DNA of 23,383 nucleotides, from the IMG/VR virus record IMGVR_UViG_3300029448_000144, positions 1 through 23,383 of that record, one strand, 5' to 3'. Source of the DNA: a virus. Below, in pieces: positions 16,552 to 23,189 of this stretch. The notes beneath the pieces were generated by a model that saw nothing but the letters and a program-made list of their open reading frames with translations, did not search any database and was not told where the DNA came from. A program made the translations under genes and the position numbers. Numbering within the stretch: position 1 is the stretch's first letter; the number at the start of each line of letters is the position of its first letter.

Positions 16552-16579
16552 TGTATAACAATCTTTTAAAGACTGTCAA
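16552..16579 (-). promoter_or_regulatory. sigma70-type promoter for the capsid gene
   Basis: Perfect -35 TTGACA (16579-16574), 16-nt spacer, -10 TATACA (16557-16552, four of six). It lies just behind the scaffold stop and ahead of the capsid leader, the place where T7 has its strongest late promoter. It suggests host RNA polymerase drives capsid expression. Confidence 0.6.
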
Positions 16580-16585
16580 GATGTT

Positions 16586-17464
16586 TTATAAATTATCACC
16601 TAGTTTACGCATTAGATCAAGTCGCTTGTCCTGAATGTGCTGTGGAATATTCCCAGTACTACCCAATAGCTCTTTAATCTGCTGGTTAACATCAAACAAC
16701 TGATCTTTCAGTCCAGCCATTGTGTTAGTATGGTGGTGTCCAATCTCTACATCATCAGCAAATGACTTAGAAATGTTACCTAGAGTTTTAGCTAATGCAG
16801 CGTTTCCTGTAATACCAAGAGACTCTATATTTTCTGCACTCATACCATTGTTCATTAACATAGCTTTGATGCCGTCATTCATTCCGTCGTAGGAATCTCC
16901 CCACTCCTTCTTGACTTCAGCTTCCTGTTCTGTGTAATGAGCTTCGTTAACCTTGTTAGTTTCCTGAACGTCTGTAGCAATCTGACCTAAATACCAGTCT
17001 ACTAATTCGTCAGCTTGATCGGTAGAAGCTCCAAGCTTAAATGCTTGCTCCTTAAATCCGTCGATAGCTTGTTCAAAGAAAGGTACAGCTTCTTCGCCTA
17101 CCAACTCCTTGAAATCATCGTTAATGTTAAAGTCATAACCTTCAATAGACTCAGGTCGACCCATCTTAGCGTAGAAATCATTCCACTCTTCTTCACTTGC
17201 GTCCTTAGTAGGGATATCACCCTTCTTGCCAGCAAAGCTCTGAAGCTCCTTGATGTACTTACCAACCTCGTTAGCATCCTTGCCTTCTAGGTTCTTCCAG
17301 AATCCAGCAGATTTAACGTCATCATCATCTATCTGTGACAGCATAGAGTCAACGAACGCTTGCTCAGTTACTTCCTCAGTTGCTTCTGCTGTAGGTTGCT
17401 CAGTCGTTTCCTCTACAACCTCTTGTGTTTCTACTACTTCTTCTTGTACTTGTTCTTCAGCCAT
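16586..17464 (-). CDS. Capsid assembly scaffold protein
   Basis: 292 aa, very acidic, ATG at 17464 inside a TAATG junction with the preceding 34-aa ORF and with its own GGGAGAAGGA ribosome-binding site. The N-terminal 45 residues are mostly E, V, T and Q (low complexity). The middle carries the pattern common to podovirus scaffolds (EEWNDFYAKMGRPESIEGYDF, then a helical region with QADELVDWYLGQ), and the C-terminus is helical and ends in basic KRLDLMRKLGD, a likely coat-binding tail. Length and place directly before the capsid gene agree with T7 gp9. It is expected to act inside the procapsid and leave before or during packaging. Confidence 0.88.
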   Translation of the reverse strand: MAEEQVQEEVVETQEVVEETTEQPTAEATEEVTEQAFVDSMLSQIDDDDVKSAGFWKNLEGKDANEVGKYIKELQSFAGKKGDIPTKDASEEEWNDFYAKMGRPESIEGYDFNINDDFKELVGEEAVPFFEQAIDGFKEQAFKLGASTDQADELVDWYLGQIATDVQETNKVNEAHYTEQEAEVKKEWGDSYDGMNDGIKAMLMNNGMSAENIESLGITGNAALAKTLGNISKSFADDVEIGHHHTNTMAGLKDQLFDVNQQIKELLGSTGNIPQHIQDKRLDLMRKLGDNL

Positions 17465-17568
17465 TATCCTTCTCCCTTTGACTTTTTAGTTGTGTACTTT
17501 TTCTTACTTGCTGGATATGTCTTACCAGATACTTTTGCGTTTGTGTATTTCTTTTTAGTACTTCTCAT
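17464..17568 (-). CDS. 34-aa lysine-rich ORF with hairpin-bridged start
   Basis: Short ORF with 34 codons from ATG 17568 to TAA 17466-17464. The protein is strongly basic with an internal repeat: KKKYTNAK near the start and KKKYTTKK near the end. No family is recognised. The stop overlaps the scaffold ATG (TAATG), so it may be a translation-coupling leader as much as a functional peptide. The nearest good Shine-Dalgarno, GGAGG at 17609-17605, is 36 nt away, but the intervening RNA can fold (see 17569-17609) and reduce the effective spacing to 5 nt. That design, plus tight coupling and resemblance to the C-terminus of the 55-aa ORF at 18347, favours a real gene. Confidence 0.55.
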   Translation of the reverse strand: MRSTKKKYTNAKVSGKTYPASKKKYTTKKSKGEG

Positions 17569-17609
17569 AATAATAGCGAAGTTATCCCTATTGGGGTGTC
17601 GCTACCTCC
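17569..17609 (-). promoter_or_regulatory. Split Shine-Dalgarno joined by an RNA hairpin
   Basis: GGAGG (17609-17605) abuts a perfect 6-bp stem UAGCGA (17604-17599) with UCGCUA (17579-17574), inside which a CCC/GGG mini-stem can also form. After the stem come UUAUU and the AUG at 17568. Folding turns a 36-nt gap into 5 nt, the optimal spacing. A comparable device is known for T4 gene 38. Confidence 0.6.
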
Positions 17610-17621
17610 TTTATGTAATGA

Positions 17622-17903
17622 CTACCACTTAACTTTGTTCGCCCAGTATGCGGCAGATAATACACCCTTGCGGATGTTCTTGCCGTGCCGAGCTTTGAAA
17701 GATTTGCGTCTAGCCTTTTGTTTTTTAGTTGTAGGATTCTTGCCAGCACCAGAAACTCCTTGCTGTCCGAACCTTATTGTTTTAACCGTAGAGCCTGACT
17801 TGGCTACTACTACATGAGATTTCTTCGCATGACCCGAAGTGCGCTTGGGCTTATTGTACCCTGACACCCCTATGCGTTTTAAAATTGACGCTTTCTTAGT
17901 CAT
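17622..17903 (-). CDS. Small basic phage protein, unknown function
   Basis: 93 aa, highly basic (many K and R, very few acidic residues), ATG at 17903. N-terminus MTKKASILKRIGVSGYNKPK; the C-terminus carries RRKSFKARHGKNIRKG followed by SAAYWANKVKW. I recall closely similar RHxKNI...SAAYWA endings in small proteins of marine podoviruses and cyanophages, generally unannotated and found in the structural region. That is recollection, not a search. The charge suggests DNA or capsid-interior binding. It lies between portal and scaffold, a common spot for head-associated minor proteins. Confidence 0.7.
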   Translation of the reverse strand: MTKKASILKRIGVSGYNKPKRTSGHAKKSHVVVAKSGSTVKTIRFGQQGVSGAGKNPTTKKQKARRKSFKARHGKNIRKGVLSAAYWANKVKW

Positions 17904-17911
17904 ATTAAATA

Positions 17912-18079
17912 CTACTGCATACCTAACATACGTAGCAAGTTGTTGTTCTGTTGCTTTTCGTCGCCTTCAACTGTAGCTAAATCAGGGTCGATTAACTTTT
18001 CAGCATCAACAGTAGCTGGCTTGTACTTAGCTAGAACGTCTTGTGTTGTAACGGTTTTATATTTATCCATCATTCCCAT
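17912..18079 (-). CDS. 55-aa hypothetical protein
   Basis: 55 codons from ATG 18079 (AGGAG six bases upstream) to TAG 17914-17912. It begins MGMMDKYKTVTTQDVLAKYK and ends with NNNLLRMLGMQ; charged and probably partly helical. The start overlaps the end of the preceding 93-aa gene by 17 bp. No family is recognised. The good ribosome-binding site and tight packing between two other genes support coding. Internal ATGs at codons 3 and 4 are alternative starts but have worse spacing. Confidence 0.65.
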   Translation of the reverse strand: MGMMDKYKTVTTQDVLAKYKPATVDAEKLIDPDLATVEGDEKQQNNNLLRMLGMQ

Positions 18080-18344
18080 CGTATTCTCCTATTTCTTTCA
18101 TGTTTAATTGTTGTTTAATTGCTAGCATTACATTTCTCAAAGAGTTTATCTTAGCTTCAATTACTGGGTCATTATACTCAGTAATATCCTGCCACTTACA
18201 AACCCCTACTAAAAACCTCATAACTAGTTGGGCATCCATATCATCCTCATTGAAGATTTTAACAAATGCCTGTCTAGTTTGTTCAGCCAAGTCCCTCTCG
18301 TCATCCCACTTAAAATCGTAGGTGACCTTGTCTACTATATCCAT
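18063..18344 (-). CDS. 93-aa hypothetical acidic protein
   Basis: 93 aa, ATG at 18344 two bases after the stop of the 55-aa ORF upstream. Acidic and helical, with MDIVDKVTYDFKWDDERDLA at the N-terminus and NSLRNVMLAIKQQLNM near the C-terminus. No cysteine cluster, no membrane segment and no motif I recognise. Its position between portal and scaffold suggests a head-assembly or head-completion helper. That rests on location alone. Confidence 0.65.
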   Translation of the reverse strand: MDIVDKVTYDFKWDDERDLAEQTRQAFVKIFNEDDMDAQLVMRFLVGVCKWQDITEYNDPVIEAKINSLRNVMLAIKQQLNMKEIGEYDGNDG

Positions 18345-18346
18345 AA

Positions 18347-18514
18347 CTACTTCCCTTTTGTTGTGTACTTACGCTTTGCTGTTCTGCCGACTTCCATCTG
18401 AGCATCTGCTTCAGGTGCAAGTTCTAATTTGCCACCAACGTTCTTTAAACGCTTCAGCTTACTTGGATCAGCATACTTAAGAAATCTTCCCATATTACTG
18501 CCGCCACCCATCAT
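18347..18514 (-). CDS. 55-aa small basic protein
   Basis: 55 codons, ATG 18514 to TAG 18349-18347. The portal stop is two bases upstream, and a strong ribosome-binding site (GGAGGTGA) lies within the portal's last codons. Sequence features: glycine-rich MMGGGSNMGRFLKYADPSK at the start and RTAKRKYTTKGK at the end. The C-terminus resembles KKKYTTKK in the 34-aa ORF at 17464. A second ATG at codon 8 (MGRFLKY) is possible. No family is recognised. It is probably a minor head protein. Confidence 0.65.
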   Translation of the reverse strand: MMGGGSNMGRFLKYADPSKLKRLKNVGGKLELAPEADAQMEVGRTAKRKYTTKGK

Positions 18515-18516
18515 TA

Positions 18517-20157
18517 TTATTCACCTCCAAACATCTTCATTAAGTCCTCAGCTCCAGAGCCAGCCTCCGGTGCTTTCTGTGTTTTAACATAGGCATCTGC
18601 TGCTGCTGTAGATTGTTGTATCTGAGCTTGCTGTGCAGCCTGTTGAGCTTGCTGTTGACGTTTTCCATCACGCTGTTCGACAGTAGTTTGAACATTGTTG
18701 GGAACCATGTTAACATCCTGAATGAATCTAGCCATAGCGTCTGCATCAATGTTGTCCCATATCTCAGGTTTGACCTGACCGATAAGACCCATCTGCTCCA
18801 TTGCTGTCATAGTGCCAAACAATTCGATCTGACGAGATGCTAATGCTGCTTTACCTACTAGCTCGAACTCGATCTCAGCTCCACTAAGCTCCTGAATCTG
18901 AAGCTCCGGGAACTTACGCGCCCGATACATGATGCCAAATGCGCGCTCTAAGATAGGACGTACGAAGTATTTGTTAAGTCGGTTTACGGCTGGTGTAAGG
19001 AACTGAAGTGACAAGTTCAAACGCTCGGATGATTCAAACGCAGTCATGTTCTTCTTGTTCATTAACGGATTGAATAATGGTACATAGAACGCATCGAGAA
19101 TCTCTTCCTCTTTCTTGCGAATCATGTCATCATTAATCATTACATTGTCAGCTGGGCGTAACTGCTCCGGCTTAGACATTGGATTACCAGCGTTCCAGTA
19201 AATGATAGAGCCTTGATCGTTGCTAATACGACGAACACTGCCATCGTTAGGTGCCAACCATGGTGGGTTAGATACACGTTCGGCTCCACGAATGCGAGTA
19301 ACTTCCATGCGGTTAAGCATAGGTAGCGTAGAGAACACCTCTGTAGCAGGGGAGCGTCCGTACTTCTCGTAGTTAGTCTTATAGAATCGACCAACACTGT
19401 AGGGCATTTCATCAAAGCCAGACTCACGTACAATCTCTTGAGCATCTAAGCTAACGTAGTATGACGCGATTGGCTTCTCATTCTTCTTCTGAGTACCAGC
19501 CATGCCACCTTTGCGAGGTGTAACAATGTGAATAAACTTAAACTCCTTGTTGTTTGTGCCTACATCATTAGCGTGATCCCTGATCATTACGGGTAATTCA
19601 TCACCGAACTGCTGATACGCCTGACGCGCTGTAAGTGTGAACTCACGGATAACTGTATCTACCTCGCCTAAGTAGTTTTCACAAAAGGCAAACTGGTTGA
19701 TGTAGTGGCTACGGAAGTTAAGCATACGCTTGTCAGTTCCTTCGCAGTACAAAGCTGTAGTACCAATGTATCCACAAGCGTCAACGCACTGTCCCATCTC
19801 TTCATAGAAGTTAGACTCTTCGATGGCACGATTAAAACGTTTAGTGGCTGCATTTAATGCGCGCTTAACATTATCGTTCTCAGAAAGCTCTTCACTCTTA
19901 ACTGATAACCGAACCCAGTTCTGTCCCTGTGGGAACAGGTGGCTCATCATGCCAGCAGTAAACATACGACGCGCTTTAATACCAATATCGATTACACGCT
20001 TGTTATCCTTGCGCTCACCAGCAGTTTGTAATGCCTCGATGTTGTCAGCCTTCGGGTTGCAGAACTCTGCCGCCGATTGATACAGGCTGTTAAAGTTTGT
20101 ACGCTCGGCAGAACTCATCTCCCGTTTATACATTTTGATCAAGTCAGTTGCGTTCAT
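18517..20157 (-). CDS. Portal protein (head-to-tail connector)
   Basis: 546 aa, ATG at 20157 in an ATGA junction with the preceding 59-aa ORF. The opening (LIKMYKREMSSAERTNFNSL then YQSAAEFCNPKADN), the conserved ARRMFTAGMMSHLFPQGQNW stretch and the later GRSPATEVFSTLPMLNRME match podovirus head-to-tail connector proteins (T7 gp8 family, Pfam Head-tail_con type). It forms the dodecameric DNA gate at one capsid vertex, binds terminase during packaging and the tube A ring afterwards. The C-terminal about 50 residues are rich in glutamine and alanine and probably form the helical barrel end. Length agrees with T7 gp8 (about 536 aa). Confidence 0.93.
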   Translation of the reverse strand: MNATDLIKMYKREMSSAERTNFNSLYQSAAEFCNPKADNIEALQTAGERKDNKRVIDIGIKARRMFTAGMMSHLFPQGQNWVRLSVKSEELSENDNVKRALNAATKRFNRAIEESNFYEEMGQCVDACGYIGTTALYCEGTDKRMLNFRSHYINQFAFCENYLGEVDTVIREFTLTARQAYQQFGDELPVMIRDHANDVGTNNKEFKFIHIVTPRKGGMAGTQKKNEKPIASYYVSLDAQEIVRESGFDEMPYSVGRFYKTNYEKYGRSPATEVFSTLPMLNRMEVTRIRGAERVSNPPWLAPNDGSVRRISNDQGSIIYWNAGNPMSKPEQLRPADNVMINDDMIRKKEEEILDAFYVPLFNPLMNKKNMTAFESSERLNLSLQFLTPAVNRLNKYFVRPILERAFGIMYRARKFPELQIQELSGAEIEFELVGKAALASRQIELFGTMTAMEQMGLIGQVKPEIWDNIDADAMARFIQDVNMVPNNVQTTVEQRDGKRQQQAQQAAQQAQIQQSTAAADAYVKTQKAPEAGSGAEDLMKMFGGE

Positions 20158-20333
20158 TTAAGGTTGAGTCCCCCACCTAATGATTGACCTCTGGTGATCC
20201 ATGAAGCCATAGCTCCCTTGCGCTCTTGTAGCCGCTTCTTGGTTGCTCGACCTGTTTCGGCAGCATCCTGTTTAATCACTGGTGCTGGTGGAGTCTTTAC
20301 TGGTGGTATCTCAGGTGTGTCATACTTACCCAT
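20154..20333 (-). CDS. 59-aa small protein between terminase and portal
   Basis: 59 codons, ATG 20333 to TGA 20156-20154. It overlaps the preceding gene by 8 bp and the portal ATG by three bases (ATGA). The N-terminal half is proline-rich (TPEIPPVKTPPAPVIK), the rest basic (TKKRLQERKGAMASWITRG) with a glycine-rich end. The family is not recognised. The two-sided overlap strongly supports coding and suggests its translation feeds the portal start, which itself lacks a good Shine-Dalgarno. Confidence 0.68.
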   Translation of the reverse strand: MGKYDTPEIPPVKTPPAPVIKQDAAETGRATKKRLQERKGAMASWITRGQSLGGGLNLK

Positions 20334-20664
20334 TGAACTTTCTCCTTAATCTTTCTAAGTTATATACTTTGTAGCCTCTATTAGCTCGTTCCCAAATAAT
20401 CCATTTGTGCTTATTACCCATCATCTTTGCAAGATGGTTCATGTCACCTGCGAAGAACCCTACTAGCCAAGCATCCCATTTGTCAACTGGTTTCTCTAAA
20501 TTCTTTCCAAGAAAGTAATCTTTTGAGTGATCACAAAACATAACAAACATATGTTCATCCTTGTAAACGTACCCATGTCTTAGATACCAGTCGAGCAGTC
20601 TATCATAGGATTCCCCCAGAAAATCCTTTGCCTCCTGTATCAAATCCCCACCCTGCGTCTGCAT
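20326..20664 (-). CDS. 112-aa hypothetical protein downstream of terminase
   Basis: 112 aa, ATG at 20664 with GGAG seven bases upstream. Overlaps the last 62 bp of the terminase gene in another frame. Rich in aromatic residues; features include LLDWYLRHGYVYKDEHMFVMF, WLVGFFAGDMNHLAKMMG and a C-terminal WIIWERANRGYKVYNLERL. Small proteins in this place of related phages are sometimes annotated as acetyltransferase-like or as internal virion protein A, and the WERANRG...Y pattern is reminiscent of them. I cannot identify acyl-CoA binding residues and leave the function open. Confidence 0.68.
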   Translation of the reverse strand: MQTQGGDLIQEAKDFLGESYDRLLDWYLRHGYVYKDEHMFVMFCDHSKDYFLGKNLEKPVDKWDAWLVGFFAGDMNHLAKMMGNKHKWIIWERANRGYKVYNLERLRRKFNG

Positions 20665-22027
20665 ACTCTTCTCCTTCTCCTGATGTGTAATCTGGCAGAT
20701 ATATCTCTGCTGAATCTGTTAAGTACGGACTTATCAAGTTTAAATGATCAGCCATTACCATTGTTCTAAAAGCGTCGGCACCATGCGAGTGCATATCATG
20801 TACAGGTCTACCAGAAGCTCCCTCTCTGTAGCTTTCAAGGTGTACCATTAAATCTTCGCACCTATCATGCATCCATACATTCCGCATACTGCGTCGGCAT
20901 ATCTCAATATCATCCAGAACTGAGTTAGTCTTTGGAACTCTTCTAAAGTCTATACCAACTTCCTTAGCCTTTGACACTAAATCACCAAACAACATTCTCT
21001 TACTTACATCATGCGGTGCGAAATGTCCACCATATTTCCAAGTTTTGCTGTGGATAATCTGTGCATAGTCCTCAATCTTCTTACCACTAGACTCATGGTA
21101 GTCCAGTATGGAGAGCTTATCGCCCTGTAGTTGAGCGAACACAATACACGTATCATCACTGGTACCTAAGTCCCAGAATGTATACACTGGTGTGCCGTTA
21201 TCTTGGATGTTGCCGTAACGCCCTTCCCCCTTGAGAAGGTTAAGCTCGTGTCCATAGTATGATTTCTCTACATTAGCTACGGCTTCGTTTAAATACTCCT
21301 GCTTCGCCATGGTTAAGCTGATGATACCAGCATCCACATCGTCCTGAATGTTCTTGTATAGTCTGCCATCGTAGGGATTAATGATGCCCTCTAACTCTGG
21401 GTTAATGCATATCTCGCCATTAGGGCTAATCCAGTAGTTGGTCTTGGTATCAGCCAGTGTTAAATGCTGTGTAAACCAATTGTCCCGATCTTTGTTAGCC
21501 TCGTATAGCTTGTAGAGGTGATTGGCTCTACCACGCATCGTTCCGTTGAATATAGCAAACGCTGAACCTTCAGTTAGAATGGGAGCAAGGAACCCTGTTA
21601 CTTCCTCTTTGTGCAAGGAAAACTCGGATAGCACGTATCCTGAGCCTCCTTGTCCCACAAAGTTTAAGTTATCCGTACCATCAATCTTGATGCGACTGCC
21701 ATTAATCAAGTCTAAATAAAAATCTGAGTTGTTCTTTTTCTTTACAATCTCTGGAGGACAGAGTAGGTCGACTAGTTTAACGCCCCCTGCCCATTCACAG
21801 ATGTTGTCCCATAATGCACGTTGCGCCCATGCTCTGGTGGGGAATAGATAGTAGTAACTGCCCGGATTCTGGATAGCCCGACTGACCAGTGCAGCAAATG
21901 AAGTAACATCCTTACCAGCACGACGACACCAAGAGATCACTGAGTATTGCGCCCCTGTGTCAAATGCTTGTAGGAATGGTAGCTGGTATGGTCTAGGATT
22001 AACAGCTGGAAGAACTATCTTCTTCAT
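20603..22027 (-). CDS. terL: Terminase large subunit (packaging ATPase/nuclease)
   Basis: 474 aa, ATG at 22027, overlapping the 51-aa ORF by 29 bp. N-terminal ATPase: Walker A-type loop CRRAGKD at residues 34-40 (K39) and Walker B YVLSE at 131-135 (E135 catalytic). C-terminal RNase H-like nuclease with acidic residues at TFWDLGTSDD (D286), APHD (D340) and HGADAFR (D418). These are the classic TerL motifs. It docks on the portal, pumps DNA into the procapsid and cuts the concatemer. The length is slightly short of the T7-type (about 586 aa) but both domains are complete. Its position upstream of the portal, rather than after the tail genes as in T7, matches SIO1/VpV262-like phages. Confidence 0.95.
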   Translation of the reverse strand: MKKIVLPAVNPRPYQLPFLQAFDTGAQYSVISWCRRAGKDVTSFAALVSRAIQNPGSYYYLFPTRAWAQRALWDNICEWAGGVKLVDLLCPPEIVKKKNNSDFYLDLINGSRIKIDGTDNLNFVGQGGSGYVLSEFSLHKEEVTGFLAPILTEGSAFAIFNGTMRGRANHLYKLYEANKDRDNWFTQHLTLADTKTNYWISPNGEICINPELEGIINPYDGRLYKNIQDDVDAGIISLTMAKQEYLNEAVANVEKSYYGHELNLLKGEGRYGNIQDNGTPVYTFWDLGTSDDTCIVFAQLQGDKLSILDYHESSGKKIEDYAQIIHSKTWKYGGHFAPHDVSKRMLFGDLVSKAKEVGIDFRRVPKTNSVLDDIEICRRSMRNVWMHDRCEDLMVHLESYREGASGRPVHDMHSHGADAFRTMVMADHLNLISPYLTDSAEIYLPDYTSGEGEEYADAGWGFDTGGKGFSGGIL

Positions 22028-22154
22028 ATTCCTTCTCTTTTTCTAGGCATCGTAGGCATACTGATGCAGATACCTCACCATTAATATCAAGATACTCTAG
22101 AACAGGATTGGTTAAATCATGATCTGTTGTATCACACTCCCAGCATACTTTCAT
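21999..22154 (-). CDS. 51-aa four-cysteine zinc-finger-like protein
   Basis: 51 codons from ATG 22154 (AGGAGAG upstream) to TAA 22001-21999. Opening MKVCWECD gives CxxC at residues 4-7, and VCLRCLEKEKE gives a second CxxC at 33-36, so a four-Cys zinc knuckle is likely. The C-terminus is a serine run ending in Cys. It overlaps the terminase start by 29 bp. Function unknown; it could bind nucleic acid or protein during packaging. The ribosome-binding site, the clean zinc motif and the overlap support coding. Confidence 0.72.
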   Translation of the reverse strand: MKVCWECDTTDHDLTNPVLEYLDINGEVSASVCLRCLEKEKEYEEDSSSSC

Positions 22155-22187
22155 TTCGGCTCTCCTTGTTAATCCTTATGGGTTATA

Positions 22188-22206
22188 TCAAATGCGAAGC
22201 ATTTAA
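22188..22206 (-). other. Intercistronic RNA hairpin
   Basis: UUAAAUGC/GCAUUUGA stem (8 bp, one G-U) with a UUC loop in the 58-bp gap between the 83-aa and 51-aa genes. There is no U tract after it on this strand, so it is not a terminator. It could be an mRNA processing or stability element. Confidence 0.35.
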
Positions 22207-22212
22207 GTTTTT

Positions 22213-22464
22213 CTATCCTATGATCTCTAGTTGCTCAACACACCCCATGGGTATGGCGATCTGATCTTTGAGGTCACAATGCTCATCCGTCTTATAACGG
22301 CACGTACTTAATCTAATATATTTCTTTGTAACACTGTCTACCCAGCCCATCACTTCTGCTGCGGCTGGTTCTAGCTTTGCATCGCTATGCAAGTCTGCGG
22401 TTATATCCATCCACTCTATGTATACCGCGTCGCCTTTAGAAACTTTCATCTTCTTCATCATCAT
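22213..22464 (-). CDS. 83-aa small protein, probable SH3-like barrel
   Basis: 83 aa if the first ATG (22464) is used. Three ATGs in a row follow GAGG, and the third (22458) has the best spacing, giving 81 aa. The body reads GDAVYIEWMDITADLH, a central GWVDSVTKKYIRLSTCRY and a C-terminal DQIAIPMGCVEQLEII. Small proteins with this W...GWV...IP.G.I layout are widespread in phages as uncharacterised beta-barrel proteins, and I place it there by pattern only. It overlaps the 99-aa gene by 29 bp, consistent with coupled expression in the packaging operon. Confidence 0.68.
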   Translation of the reverse strand: MMMKKMKVSKGDAVYIEWMDITADLHSDAKLEPAAAEVMGWVDSVTKKYIRLSTCRYKTDEHCDLKDQIAIPMGCVEQLEIIG

Positions 22465-22735
22465 CCTCGCCTAGCTCTCTTAGCCATTTCATCATATCAT
22501 CTAGGTTATCGAACTTCATCGTATTGATCTCTTCGCCATCAGCATCCTCAGTTATATACTCAGCCTCTGGGTCGCTAAAGTCCTCCGTACCGAATATCTC
22601 CTCTGTACCACAGAAGGGGCAGAACTTCGGCTTGCTATGCAAACCCTCTATCTGGACGCCTGATGTGTCCTCTGGCACCAAGAACTTATTCCTACAGCAC
22701 TTGCATACCCAGTTATCTAACCATTCCATATCCAT
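22436..22735 (-). CDS. 99-aa acidic zinc-ribbon protein
   Basis: 99 aa, ATG at 22735 in a TAATG junction with the upstream gene. CKCC at residues 11-14 and CPFCG at 39-43 make a four-Cys zinc ribbon. The second half is strongly acidic (GEDDDEEDESF at the end) and includes a helical NLDDMMKWLRELG. The zinc ribbon plus acidic tail recalls small transcription- or recombination-associated phage proteins, but no partner can be named from sequence. The extra Cys at 13 is not needed for zinc binding. Confidence 0.75.
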   Translation of the reverse strand: MDMEWLDNWVCKCCRNKFLVPEDTSGVQIEGLHSKPKFCPFCGTEEIFGTEDFSDPEAEYITEDADGEEINTMKFDNLDDMMKWLRELGEDDDEEDESF

Positions 22736-23067
22736 TACTCAGACTCTTCTTTGGCTATATAGTCTTTGTAAGATATTACTTCGATTGTTATATCCTGCTC
22801 GGTCTCCCCAAGACCTGCCAGCCTCGCTAGCTTATCTGACGCCTGAGCGTTGCCGTTACTAGACTCCCTAAGCAGGTGGGTCATTACCATCTCCTTCAAG
22901 CGCGCCTTATCCTCTAGGTCTACGTTACCAGCTTGCGCTGCCCCTAAGGACTCCTTAGCTTTCTCTAACGCCCTATGAGTTTCCGCGAAACGCCCTGCCA
23001 TAGCCCACAACTTCTTGTTGTCATCTAGGTTATCTGTGATCTGATTATATATTTCTTGCTGATTCAT
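22735..23067 (-). CDS. Possible terminase small subunit
   Basis: 110 aa, first gene of the operon, ATG at 23067. Helical and charged: N-terminal NQITDNLDDNKKLW, a long central helix (ETHRALEKAKESLGAAQAG), then LRESSNGNAQASDKLARLAG and a short beta-type TIEVISYKDYI end. The GNAQASDKLARLAGL stretch resembles the region before the C-terminal portal-binding tail of many small terminase subunits, and the place at the head of a packaging operon fits. A clear N-terminal helix-turn-helix is not evident and three genes separate it from terL, so the call is moderate. ATG 23067 lies exactly where the promoter at 23074-23102 predicts the transcript to start (see findings). Confidence 0.55.
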   Translation of the reverse strand: MNQQEIYNQITDNLDDNKKLWAMAGRFAETHRALEKAKESLGAAQAGNVDLEDKARLKEMVMTHLLRESSNGNAQASDKLARLAGLGETEQDITIEVISYKDYIAKEESE

Positions 23068-23073
23068 TTGTCC

Positions 23074-23102
23074 CTTATACTCAAATGTTACAATCTTGTC
23101 AA
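23074..23102 (-). promoter_or_regulatory. sigma70-type promoter of the packaging/structural operon
   Basis: Perfect -35 TTGACA (23102-23097), 17-nt spacer, -10 TATAAG (23079-23074, five of six). The predicted +1 is at about 23067, the A of the first ATG, giving a leaderless or nearly leaderless message. The only Shine-Dalgarno-like bases (AAGGGA) overlap the -10 and would not be in that transcript. Confidence 0.72.
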
Positions 23103-23189
23103 TACTTTATCTGAATATCTCAAAGCTCCATATTTGCGTTCTAAGACGTTTTCTTATGTTTAAGTATGTCATCATATAGGTAAATACCC

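Noticed and set aside
22188-22206. Hairpin between the 83-aa and 51-aa genes as a terminator.
   Set aside because: AU-rich stem and no U tract on the coding strand. It would also cut terL off from the operon promoter. Kept only as a possible processing element.
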